Positions 1-6,519 of a stretch of 8,447 nt of DNA are shown in pieces. The notes under the pieces were generated by a model. That model searched no databases and was not told where the DNA came from. It saw nothing but the letters and a program-made list of their open reading frames with translations. How positions within the stretch are numbered: position 1 is the stretch's first letter; each line of letters opens with the position of its first letter. Origin of the DNA: an uncultured Gammaproteobacteria bacterium (GTDB lineage Bacteria > Pseudomonadota > Gammaproteobacteria > Rariloculales > Rariloculaceae); assembly GCA_946887385.1 (NCBI GenBank), contig CAMPKU010000200.1, positions 1 through 8,447 on the forward strand, written 5' to 3'. Made by a program: the position numbers and the translations under genes.

Positions 1-2508
1 GCGATGTTCGCTTCGCATTGGGTAAAGCCCCTGGACGAAAGCGTGGGCTTGTACCAGAAGGCCGTGCATTTCGGCTTGCAGAGCGGCGATCACGTTCACG
101 GCGGCTACAGCGTGGCGCGGCGCTTCTCCCACCTGCAAGTGCGCGGCACACCGCTGGCAGAGCTGCGCGAGGAAGCAACTGCCGCGCTCGAGATGCTGCA
201 CCGCATCAGCGATGCGGCGAATCGCGAGTTCCTGCGCCCGCGAATCGGGCTCATCGACTGGCTGCAGGGCGACCGGCGTCACGGCACCACGCTCGGCACG
301 GACGAGCAGACCGAGGCCGCACTCACCGCCGAGATCCTGTCGCGCGGCAATCGTTCGTTCGAAGCGGACTGGTTCATGGTGCTTACCATCCAACGCTTCC
401 ACGCCGGGGACTTCGCCGCGGCGCACGAGTTCGCCGAGATCGCGGCAAAGCTCCAGCCATTTTGCGCGGGCTTTGCTACGCGCGTGGAGCACGCGCTGTT
501 CTACGCGCTCGCCACGGCGGCCGTGTACGGCAATGCCACGGCCGAGCAACGCCAGGGCTATGACGCGAAGCTCGCGGTGATTCGCGCGGAGATGCACCGC
601 TGGGTGGCGCTGTGCCCCGCGAACACGGAGCACATGCAGCTCTTGGTGGAGGCCGAGTGCGCGCGTCTGCGCGGCGCGCGCGGCGAAGCGGCGGATCTGT
701 ACGATCGCGCCATCGAGGCGGCGCATGCCAACAGCTACCTCAACATCGAAGCGCTGGCCGCGGAGCTGGCTGCCCGATTCTGGCTGGCCGCGGGCAAGGC
801 CGATTTCGCGCGCCTTTACGTCGACAAGGCCCTGGATGCGTACGGGGCTTGGGGCGCCACGGGCAAGGTGGCGGATCTCAGAGCCGAGCATGGCCTGGGC
901 GCCGCCGGCGGCGCGACGGCGTCGGCAACGGCCGGCTCTACCACGCTCGGCCCGTCGTCGGAGCGGGCGAACGCGCTGGACTTGGCCACGCTGCTGAAGG
1001 CGAGCCAGGCAATTGCCGGCGAGATCGTGCTCGAGCGGCTGCTCGTGAAGCTCATGGACATCATCCGGGAGAACGCCGGGGCCGAGTCCGTGGTGCTCGT
1101 GCTGGAGTCGAACGGCGAGTTCCTGGTGCAGGGCGTGAAGACGGCGGCGGGCGTGGCCCGAGTGCTGGCGGCCGAGCCGCTGCGCTTATCCGCTGCGTGC
1201 TCCACCGGCATCGTGAACTATGTGCTGCGCACGTCGGAGCTCGTGGTGCTCGATGACGCGGCGCAGGGCAAGTACCGCAACGACGTATATGTGGCCAACC
1301 GGCGGCCGAAGTCCATTCTCTGCGCGCCCGTTGCGCACAAAGGCAAGCTGATTGGCGCTGTGTACCTCGAGAACAATCAGGTCGCAGGCGCGTTCACGCC
1401 GGACCGGCTCGAGGCGCTCAACATCCTGATGTCGCAGGTAGCCGTTTCGATCGAGAACGCCACGCTGTATAGCCGCCAGGAGCTGCAGAGCCGCGAAATC
1501 GAGGCCGCCAACGTCACGCTCACGAAGGAAGTGGCGGAACGCAAGCGCGCCGAGGGCGAGCTCAGCCGCTACAAGGATCACCTCGAGGACCTCGTAAAGG
1601 AACGCACGCGCGAGCTCGAAAAGGCGCAGGGCCGCTTGGTGGAGCTTTCGCGGCGCGCCGGCATGGCCGAAGTAGCGTCGGGCGTTCTGCACAACGTGGG
1701 CAATGTAATGAACAGCGTCAACGTGGGCGCCAGCATGGCGCGAGAAGCCGTGGGCGCGTTACCGGTCGAGAAGCTCGAGCGCGCGGCGGGGCTGGTGGAG
1801 GCCAACGCGAGCCGGCTCGCCGAGTTCTTTGCCGCGGATCCCGTGGGCCGCAAGCTGCCCGAGTACCTTCGCAAGCTCGGGGCTGCGCTCGCGAGCGAGA
1901 AGAGCGCCATCTTGGGCAACATCGATCATCTCGCCGAGCACCTCGAGCACATGAAGAAGATCATCGCGGCGCAGCAGTCGTACGCGAAGCGCAGCGGCGT
2001 GGCCGAGGTCTGCACGCTCGAGGAGATCGCGGAAACCGCGCTTGCGATCAGCGAAGCGGCCCTGCGCAACAGCAACATCCAGGTGGTCCGCAAGTACGAG
2101 AAGCTGCCTGCCGTGCTCGTGGACCGACATCAGATCATGCAGATTCTCGTGAACCTGGTGTCCAACGCCAAGCACGCGCTCGAGGAAGTGCCGCGGCCCG
2201 ACCGCCAGCTCGTGGTGGCGATCGCCCCGGTGGAAGGCGGAGTCAGGATCGAGGTGCGCGACAACGGCACGGGCATCGCGCCCGAGCATCTGCCGAAGAT
2301 CTTCAACCACGGCTTCACCACGAAGAAGAAGGGCCACGGCTTCGGCCTCCACAACTGCGCCAACGCGGCGCAGCAGATGGACGGCAGTCTCACGGCCTAC
2401 AGCGACGGGCCGGGCTGTGGGGCAAGCTTCGTGCTGCGGATGCCGGTGGAATACGCCGATGAGCTGCCGCAACGCGTAGGGTTTGCCGAAGCGGGGCACG
2501 GGTCATGA
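1..2508 (+). CDS. Large GAF-containing sensor histidine kinase, C-terminal part (5' truncated by window edge)
   Basis: The reading frame is open to the first base. The ATG at 4 has no ribosome binding site and lies inside a helical domain, so it is an internal Met. Numbering from it, residues 1-295 are an alpha-helical TPR-like region of the type that follows an AAA ATPase domain in large Ser/Thr-kinase/ATPase/histidine-kinase fusions. Next come a low-complexity Ala/Gly/Thr linker (about 298-318), a GAF sensor domain (about 325-490) and a charged coiled coil (about 492-555). The phosphoacceptor box is LHNVGNVMNS with His563. The HATPase domain has an N box (Asn717, Asn721), G1 box DNGTGI (Asp753) and G2 box GHGFGLH (777-783). 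The protein should autophosphorylate and pass phosphate to a receiver. The next gene overlaps by four bases and begins with one, so it is the likely partner. From the family I expect a protein kinase-like and an ATPase domain upstream of the window. The ligand of the GAF domain is unknown. Family is secure; the exact upstream architecture is inferred. Confidence 0.93.
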   Translation, partial: AMFASHWVKPLDESVGLYQKAVHFGLQSGDHVHGGYSVARRFSHLQVRGTPLAELREEATAALEMLHRISDAANREFLRPRIGLIDWLQGDRRHGTTLGTDEQTEAALTAEILSRGNRSFEADWFMVLTIQRFHAGDFAAAHEFAEIAAKLQPFCAGFATRVEHALFYALATAAVYGNATAEQRQGYDAKLAVIRAEMHRWVALCPANTEHMQLLVEAECARLRGARGEAADLYDRAIEAAHANSYLNIEALAAELAARFWLAAGKADFARLYVDKALDAYGAWGATGKVADLRAEHGLGAAGGATASATAGSTTLGPSSERANALDLATLLKASQAIAGEIVLERLLVKLMDIIRENAGAESVVLVLESNGEFLVQGVKTAAGVARVLAAEPLRLSAACSTGIVNYVLRTSELVVLDDAAQGKYRNDVYVANRRPKSILCAPVAHKGKLIGAVYLENNQVAGAFTPDRLEALNILMSQVAVSIENATLYSRQELQSREIEAANVTLTKEVAERKRAEGELSRYKDHLEDLVKERTRELEKAQGRLVELSRRAGMAEVASGVLHNVGNVMNSVNVGASMAREAVGALPVEKLERAAGLVEANASRLAEFFAADPVGRKLPEYLRKLGAALASEKSAILGNIDHLAEHLEHMKKIIAAQQSYAKRSGVAEVCTLEEIAETALAISEAALRNSNIQVVRKYEKLPAVLVDRHQIMQILVNLVSNAKHALEEVPRPDRQLVVAIAPVEGGVRIEVRDNGTGIAPEHLPKIFNHGFTTKKKGHGFGLHNCANAAQQMDGSLTAYSDGPGCGASFVLRMPVEYADELPQRVGFAEAGHGS

Positions 2509-4574
2509 GTAGCCGGCTCAAGCTGCCGCAGTTCGTGGAACCGAATCGGCGCATCCTCATCGTCGACGACAATCGCGCCATTCACGACGACTTCCGCAAG
2601 ATTCTCGGCCCGGCCGGCGCCGCGCGCGACGAGCTGGACGCGCTCGACGCGGAGTTGTTCGGCACGGAGCCCGAGTCGCCGGACGAAGGGTTCCTTCTCG
2701 ACTCCGCGTATCAGGGCGAGGAGGCGATCGAGAAGGTGCGAGCCGCCCACGCGCAGGGCGCGCCCTATGCACTGTTGTTCGTGGACGTGCGCATGCCGCC
2801 GGGGCTCGACGGCATCGTGACCACGGCGCGGCTGCTCCGCGAAGACCCGGACGTCGGCATCGTGATCTGTTCTGCGTACTCGGATCACAGCTGGGAGGAA
2901 ATGACCGCAGCGTTCGGCAAGACCGACCGCGTGCTCATTCTCAAGAAGCCGTTCGATACCGTGGAAGTGCGGCAGCTGGCGCACGCGCTGCAGCGGCGCT
3001 GGGAGCTCGCGCGGCTTGCGGCCGTGAAAGTGCAGGACCTGACGGCGTTGATCGACGCGCAAACGGCGGAGCTGCGGGCCGCGAACGAGGCCCTGAAGAA
3101 GGAAGCTGCGCTGCGCGAGGAAGCGCTGCAGCGCTTGGGCGAGTCGAACGAGCAGATCCGGGCGCTCGCTTATGAGGACGGCCTCACCGGGCTGCCGAAC
3201 CGGCGCCTGTTCACCGAGCACTTGGTGAAAGTGTTGGCCCGCTCCCGGCGCAAAGGCGCCGAGTTCGCACTGCTCTTCATCGACATCGACAACTTCAAGC
3301 TCATCAACGATACGATCGGCCATCAGGCCGGCGACGAGGTGCTGCGGCAGCTCGCGTCGTCGCTGCACTCGTTGATTCGCACCGACGACATGCTAGGGCT
3401 GTACCACGACGAGGAGATCGACTCGACGGCCACGATCTCGCTCGAGCCGGTGAGCGACGCGGTGCTCTCGCGGCTCGGCGGCGACGAATTCGTAATGCTG
3501 CTGCCGGATACGCGCGACCGCTTCGCCGCGGGCACCGTGGCGCGCCGCATCCTGGCTCATCTCGAGCAGCCGATTACGGTGGAGGGGCACGAAGTCTTCG
3601 TCACGGCCAGCATCGGCATCTCTACTTATCCCGAGGACGGATTGAGCAACGAGATCTTGATTCGCAACGCCGACACGGCGATGTATCACGCCAAGCAGCA
3701 GGGTAAAGCGGCGTTCCAGTACTACTCGGCCGCCATGAACGCTGCGTCGGTCGAGCGGCTCACGCTCGAAACGGGCTTACGCCGGGCGCTCGAGGACGGC
3801 AGCCTGAAGCTGCATTACCAGCCGCAAGTGGAGATGAAAACCGGCAAGATCATCGGCGCCGAGGCGCTGCTGCGTTGGGAGCATCCGCAGCGCGGCCATA
3901 TTTCGCCGGGCTCGTTCATCCCGATCGCCGAGGCCTCCGGGCTCATCGTGCCGATCGGCGAATGGGTGATTGAGCGAGCGTGCGCACAGGCCGCCGAATG
4001 GCAGCGAGCGGGTTTGCCGCGTATTCCGATTGCAGTGAACGTGTCCGGCGTGCAGTTCCAGCGTCAGGATTTGGCCGAGGTCGTCGCCGGCAAGCTAGCC
4101 GCGTTCGGCTTGGATGCGTCGGCGCTGCACATCGAGATCACCGAGACCGCGATCGTCGCTGCCCGTGAGCGCGCGATTGCACTGCTCACGGAGCTTCGCC
4201 AGCTCGGTGTGCGTTTAGCCCTGGACGATTTCGGTACCGGCTACTCCTCACTGAGCTATTTGAAGAGCTTCCCTATCGATACGGTGAAGATCGACCGCTC
4301 GTTCGTGGCCGAAATGCTCACGGATCACACCACGGCGTCGATCGTCGAAGCCATCGTATCGATGACGCGAATTCTCGGCCTCAGCGTGGTGGCAGAGGGC
4401 GTGGAAGACCATGCGCAGTTCGCATTTCTGCAGCGTATCGGTTGCGATGCCGTTCAAGGGTTCTATGTGAGCGCCGCGGTTCCGCCGGAACAGTTCGCGC
4501 AGATGCTCGAAAACGCCGATGGCACGCCGCGACTGTTCAATCGCCGCCGCCAGGCCGCCGCGTCCTCTAGCTGA
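2505..4574 (+). CDS. Response regulator with REC, GGDEF and EAL domains (bifunctional cyclic di-GMP enzyme)
   Basis: The start ATG overlaps the kinase stop codon (ATGA), indicating translational coupling. The receiver (about 15-160) has acidic Asp21/Asp22, phosphoacceptor Asp94 in FVDVRMPP, Ser123 and Lys148 in LKKPFD. The gap from Asp22 to Asp94 is about 25-30 residues longer than in a simple receiver. A coiled coil (about 160-220) leads to a GGDEF domain starting at DGLTGLPNRRLF, with metal/substrate residues DIDNFK (260-265) and an intact GGDEF at 325-329. The EAL domain (about 430-675) has EAL at 453-455, Asn512, Glu544, DDFGTGYSS from Asp574/Asp575, Lys595 and AEGVE with Glu631/Glu634, the residues needed for metal binding and hydrolysis. 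GGDEF domains make cyclic di-GMP from two GTP; EAL domains cleave it to pGpG. Both halves look active, so which activity dominates cannot be read from sequence. Phosphorylation by the neighbouring kinase probably sets the balance. There is no signal peptide or membrane segment, so it is cytoplasmic. Confidence 0.96.
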   Translation: MSSRLKLPQFVEPNRRILIVDDNRAIHDDFRKILGPAGAARDELDALDAELFGTEPESPDEGFLLDSAYQGEEAIEKVRAAHAQGAPYALLFVDVRMPPGLDGIVTTARLLREDPDVGIVICSAYSDHSWEEMTAAFGKTDRVLILKKPFDTVEVRQLAHALQRRWELARLAAVKVQDLTALIDAQTAELRAANEALKKEAALREEALQRLGESNEQIRALAYEDGLTGLPNRRLFTEHLVKVLARSRRKGAEFALLFIDIDNFKLINDTIGHQAGDEVLRQLASSLHSLIRTDDMLGLYHDEEIDSTATISLEPVSDAVLSRLGGDEFVMLLPDTRDRFAAGTVARRILAHLEQPITVEGHEVFVTASIGISTYPEDGLSNEILIRNADTAMYHAKQQGKAAFQYYSAAMNAASVERLTLETGLRRALEDGSLKLHYQPQVEMKTGKIIGAEALLRWEHPQRGHISPGSFIPIAEASGLIVPIGEWVIERACAQAAEWQRAGLPRIPIAVNVSGVQFQRQDLAEVVAGKLAAFGLDASALHIEITETAIVAARERAIALLTELRQLGVRLALDDFGTGYSSLSYLKSFPIDTVKIDRSFVAEMLTDHTTASIVEAIVSMTRILGLSVVAEGVEDHAQFAFLQRIGCDAVQGFYVSAAVPPEQFAQMLENADGTPRLFNRRRQAAASSS

Positions 4575-4576
4575 CC

Positions 4577-4597
4577 GTGCGGCCGGAGCGGCCGCGC
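4577..4597 (+). terminator. GC-rich hairpin just after the signalling operon
   Basis: Three bases after the stop codon, GCGGCC (4579-4584) pairs with GGCCGC (4590-4595) around a 5-base loop. One G-U and one G-C pair extend the stem outward. No T-run follows, so this is not a standard intrinsic terminator. It sits between two convergent genes, where a stem that protects or ends the transcript would fit. In such GC-rich DNA a chance stem is possible. Confidence 0.3.
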
Positions 4598-4659
4598 TGC
4601 CGCGCGACGGCTAAGACATCGCGAGCAGCGACAGCCGCTCAGGCGCGCCGATCAGTCCA

Positions 4660-5019
4660 TCAAAGCAAGATGCGCGTGCCCGGCGTGTGCGCGGCCGCGA
4701 GGCGCCGTATGCCGGCATCGCGAACGGCCGCGTCCAACGCGTCCTGCGTGCAGCGCTCTGCCCAGCCTCGCGGCGCACGCACGCGCGTGCTGTGCCGGTT
4801 GCGCTCGGCTTCTTCGTTGCACAGCTCGCTCGCGGCGTCTTGCAAGCGCTGATACAGCGTCTGCACGTCGCCGGTGTTCGCGAGATCCAGATCCCACGCC
4901 TTCACCGTTCGCGTCGGCGCGTCGATGCCGGCGGGCTCCGCCGCGGCGCTCGAGAGCGAAATCAGGGAGGCGGTTGTCGCCATAGCGAGAGAACAAATCC
5001 ATTTGCGCGAGATAGTCAT
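4660..5019 (-). CDS. UrcA family protein, small exported protein
   Basis: The protein has 119 residues. It starts with a Sec-type signal peptide: positively charged n-region (MTISRKW), hydrophobic core (about 8-22) and an AAA cleavage site near residue 27. The mature part of about 92 residues has the UrcA pattern: a short strand VKAWDLDL (39-46), then GDVQTLYQRLQDAA leading to Cys67, a variable loop, Cys90, and an Ala-rich helix. Two conserved cysteines in the exported part (Cys67 and Cys90) suggest one disulfide. UrcA proteins are common in sphingomonads and some Gammaproteobacteria, and their function is not established. The start is fixed by GAGGA placed 7 bases upstream. The nearest same-strand gene is 230 bp upstream, so it probably has its own promoter in that gap. 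It converges with the GGDEF-EAL gene, with 85 bp between the stops. Confidence 0.85.
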   Translation of the reverse strand: MTISRKWICSLAMATTASLISLSSAAAEPAGIDAPTRTVKAWDLDLANTGDVQTLYQRLQDAASELCNEEAERNRHSTRVRAPRGWAERCTQDALDAAVRDAGIRRLAAAHTPGTRILL

Positions 5020-5026
5020 CGAAGCA

Positions 5027-5031
5027 TCCTC
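5027..5031 (-). promoter_or_regulatory. Ribosome binding site of the UrcA gene
   Basis: On the minus strand the bases read GAGGA, followed by a 7-base spacer and the ATG ending at 5019. This is a good Shine-Dalgarno match. It supports this start over the longer minus-strand frame beginning at 5116, which is in a different register and lacks family similarity. Confidence 0.75.
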
Positions 5032-5081
5032 TACGTGAATGATGGGAGAGAGACGCTTCGCCCGTTTCCAAGTTACATGCC

Positions 5082-5152
5082 AACGACGTTTGCGCTGCGA
5101 CTGTGAACGAAAACAAGCCGTTACGATACGGCGATCATTAACGATCGTTCAC
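5082..5152. promoter_or_regulatory. Cluster of AACG-type inverted repeats upstream of the UrcA gene (putative operator)
   Basis: The gap 5020-5249 holds no gene I can support. Inside it are AACGACGTT (5082-5090, arms AACG/CGTT), a GTGAACGA element (5103-5110) whose exact reverse complement TCGTTCAC lies at 5145-5152, a perfect 10-base palindrome AACGATCGTT (5140-5149), and GCCGT/ACGGC arms (5117-5121 and 5128-5132) around a 6-base loop. The stretch is less GC-rich than its surroundings and lies 63-133 bases upstream of the UrcA start. This fits binding sites for a dimeric regulator or a structured leader. A weak minus-strand promoter guess (TGAACG at 5146-5151, TATCGT at 5123-5128, 17-base spacer) would overlap the palindrome, but the match is poor. 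The role is inferred. Confidence 0.4.
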
Positions 5153-5249
5153 CTGTGTTGCGCGACCGGTATGCGCTGTCCCGCTGGCGGGAAAGTGCGC
5201 GCGGCGCTGCGCGAAGTGAAGGTGCAACGACGCGAAGCGAACGTGCCGA

Positions 5250-6434
5250 TCAGCGCGCGACGTGCTCCGCGAGCAGGTAGCCGGCTGCGTTCCACGATTG
5301 GCCGCGCATGCCGCGCGGCGCCGACGTGCGTCCGTGCAGCCACTCGGCGAATGCCCAGTCGTCGAGCGCGCAGGCGCGCGCCAGCTTCACGAGCTCGGCG
5401 CGCGCAAGCCTCTTGCGGCCGCTGCGCGCCAGCGCCGCCACCCAGAAGCCGCCGACCATCGGCCACACGCCGCCGTTGTGATATTGCCAAGCCGAGTTTT
5501 GCCGATGCCGAGCCATGTACGGCCGCCAGAGCGCGCTGTGCGCGCGGATCGGCCGCACGACGGCGCGCACCGGATACGGTTCGTGCACGCCGCTTGCAAG
5601 CAGCGCGTCGAGCGTGCGGCGGCGCGCGCCGGTGCCGAGCGCGCCGCACAGGACCGCGAGCACATTGCCGAAAACGTCGCCCTCGTCGCCGAAGAACGAG
5701 AAGTTCACGAAGCTCAGATAGAGATCGCGATTGCGCGCACGGGAAAGCGCGTACTCGTTCAGCAACCGAGCGCGGCGGTACTCGGCCAGCTCGGCCGAGA
5801 ACGGGTGAAACAGTCCGTTCAAGTTGGTGCGGGTGGCGGCGGTGTTCGGCAGGTCGAACCAGCGCTTCACGCGATACCACAGCGCATTCGTATACAGCAC
5901 GAAGCCGGAGCGCGGCATGATGTCCGCCCAGTCGCTGGCTTCATTCTGTTGCAGTAGATAAAACCGCTGATGCTCCTGCGCGGCGAGCCACCGTAGGGCG
6001 AGCGCTACCTCGCGGCGGTAGCGGCGCAGGAGGCGCGGCCGCCGCTGCCCGAGCTGCGCCGCGCGTTGATCGAGAAGCACGAGCCCGGCTAGCCACCACA
6101 GCGTCGAGTCGATGCAGCCCAAGTACCAGAAATCCGCTTCGCGCCGGTTGGGGTCGACGAATTTAGGTATTTGACCGTTCGGCGCCTGATACGCGGCCAG
6201 CGTCTCGAGACCAGCCGCCGCTGCCCGCTCGAGCTTCGGGTCTCCGGACAGGCTCATTCCGAGCGCGCAAACTGCCGTGTCGCGGCCGAAGATCGCCGTA
6301 TAGCCGCGCTCTCGGGCGCGCTTCGTGGGCGCCGCAGCCAGTACTCCCGCCGGCGTGAGATTGCTCTTCAAAAGATCGACAGCGCGCCCGTGGCATTCTG
6401 CGAGAAGCGTGGATTCGTCGGCGGTGGGGCGCAT
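5250..6434 (-). CDS. (Alpha/alpha)6 glycoside hydrolase, GH100-like / amylo-alpha-1,6-glucosidase-like
   Basis: The frame is open to 6518, but starting there would leave one base between it and the divergent tannase-like gene. The extra 28 residues resemble no domain, so I choose the Met at 6434, giving 394 residues. Landmarks from that start are FGRDTA (49-54), APNGQIPK (84-91), CIDSTLWWL (107-115), SDWADIMPRSGFVLYTNALWY (167-187), WQYHNGGVWP (316-325), FAEWLHG (362-368) and SWNAAGYLLA (380-389). The order and the HNGG-WP and late E-W / W-AGYL motifs resemble GH100 neutral/alkaline invertases and the related proteins usually annotated as amylo-alpha-1,6-glucosidase. By rough motif alignment Asp171 and Glu364 are the best candidates for general acid and base. 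Hydrolysis of sucrose or another glucosyl substrate is plausible; the substrate is not known. It is shorter than typical GH100 enzymes (about 450-470). No signal peptide is seen, so it is probably cytoplasmic. It is divergent from the tannase-like gene and upstream of the UrcA gene. Confidence 0.8.
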   Translation of the reverse strand: MRPTADESTLLAECHGRAVDLLKSNLTPAGVLAAAPTKRARERGYTAIFGRDTAVCALGMSLSGDPKLERAAAAGLETLAAYQAPNGQIPKFVDPNRREADFWYLGCIDSTLWWLAGLVLLDQRAAQLGQRRPRLLRRYRREVALALRWLAAQEHQRFYLLQQNEASDWADIMPRSGFVLYTNALWYRVKRWFDLPNTAATRTNLNGLFHPFSAELAEYRRARLLNEYALSRARNRDLYLSFVNFSFFGDEGDVFGNVLAVLCGALGTGARRRTLDALLASGVHEPYPVRAVVRPIRAHSALWRPYMARHRQNSAWQYHNGGVWPMVGGFWVAALARSGRKRLARAELVKLARACALDDWAFAEWLHGRTSAPRGMRGQSWNAAGYLLAEHVAR

Positions 6435-6442
6435 GGCGCTCG

Positions 6443-6448
6443 ATTGTA
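6443..6448 (-). promoter_or_regulatory. Candidate -10 element of the hydrolase gene
   Basis: The minus strand reads TACAAT, one base off the sigma-70 consensus, ending 8 bases before the ATG at 6434. Transcription would start within a few bases of that ATG, giving an almost leaderless mRNA. This agrees with the lack of any Shine-Dalgarno sequence there. No good -35 element is seen at 16-18 bases (CCTCTG at 17). Position and match are seen; function is inferred. Confidence 0.35.
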
Positions 6449-6459
6449 GTCGAGAGACA

Positions 6460-6490
6460 TTGACGCAGAGGCGGCTCGTCGCCCGATAAT
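6460..6490 (+). promoter_or_regulatory. Candidate sigma-70 promoter of the tannase-family gene
   Basis: TTGACG (6460-6465, 5 of 6 to consensus) and GATAAT (6485-6490, 5 of 6) are separated by 19 bases, slightly longer than optimal. The expected transcript start is near 6497, leaving a leader of about 23 bases before the ATG at 6520. The -35 box lies immediately upstream of the opposing gene's -10 box, so the two divergent promoters would be close enough to compete or share a regulator. Confidence 0.5.
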
Positions 6491-6504
6491 GCCGTAGCGA
6501 TTTT

Positions 6505-6511
6505 GGGGGGA
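6505..6511 (+). promoter_or_regulatory. Ribosome binding site of the tannase-family gene
   Basis: A GGGGGGA run ends 8 bases before the ATG at 6520. It is a G-rich but workable Shine-Dalgarno match and supports that start, which is also where the signal peptide begins. Confidence 0.55.
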
Positions 6512-6519
6512 ACAGCACG

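Noticed and set aside
2397..3368. Long minus-strand open frame (323 codons) opposite the kinase/regulator junction
   Set aside because: It is antisense to two well-supported genes, Arg/His/Leu-rich without domain motifs, and typical of a chance antisense frame in GC-rich coding DNA.
5082..5152. CRISPR or tandem-repeat interpretation of the AACG elements
   Set aside because: The elements are short, unevenly spaced and palindromic rather than regular direct repeats with spacers.
5179..5192. Hairpin TCCCG-CTGG-CGGGA downstream of the GH100-like gene
   Set aside because: The stem is only 5 bp and no T-run follows in the minus direction, so it is not convincing as an intrinsic terminator.
5039..5920. 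Plus-strand frame of 293 codons opposite the GH100-like gene
   Set aside because: It is extremely Arg/Ala-rich, has no domain motifs, and overlaps a gene with clear conserved motifs on the other strand.
6435..6518. Upstream extension of the GH100-like gene by 28 codons to the Met at 6518
   Set aside because: It would consume the whole divergent promoter region, has no ribosome site, and adds residues with no resemblance to a domain or signal peptide.
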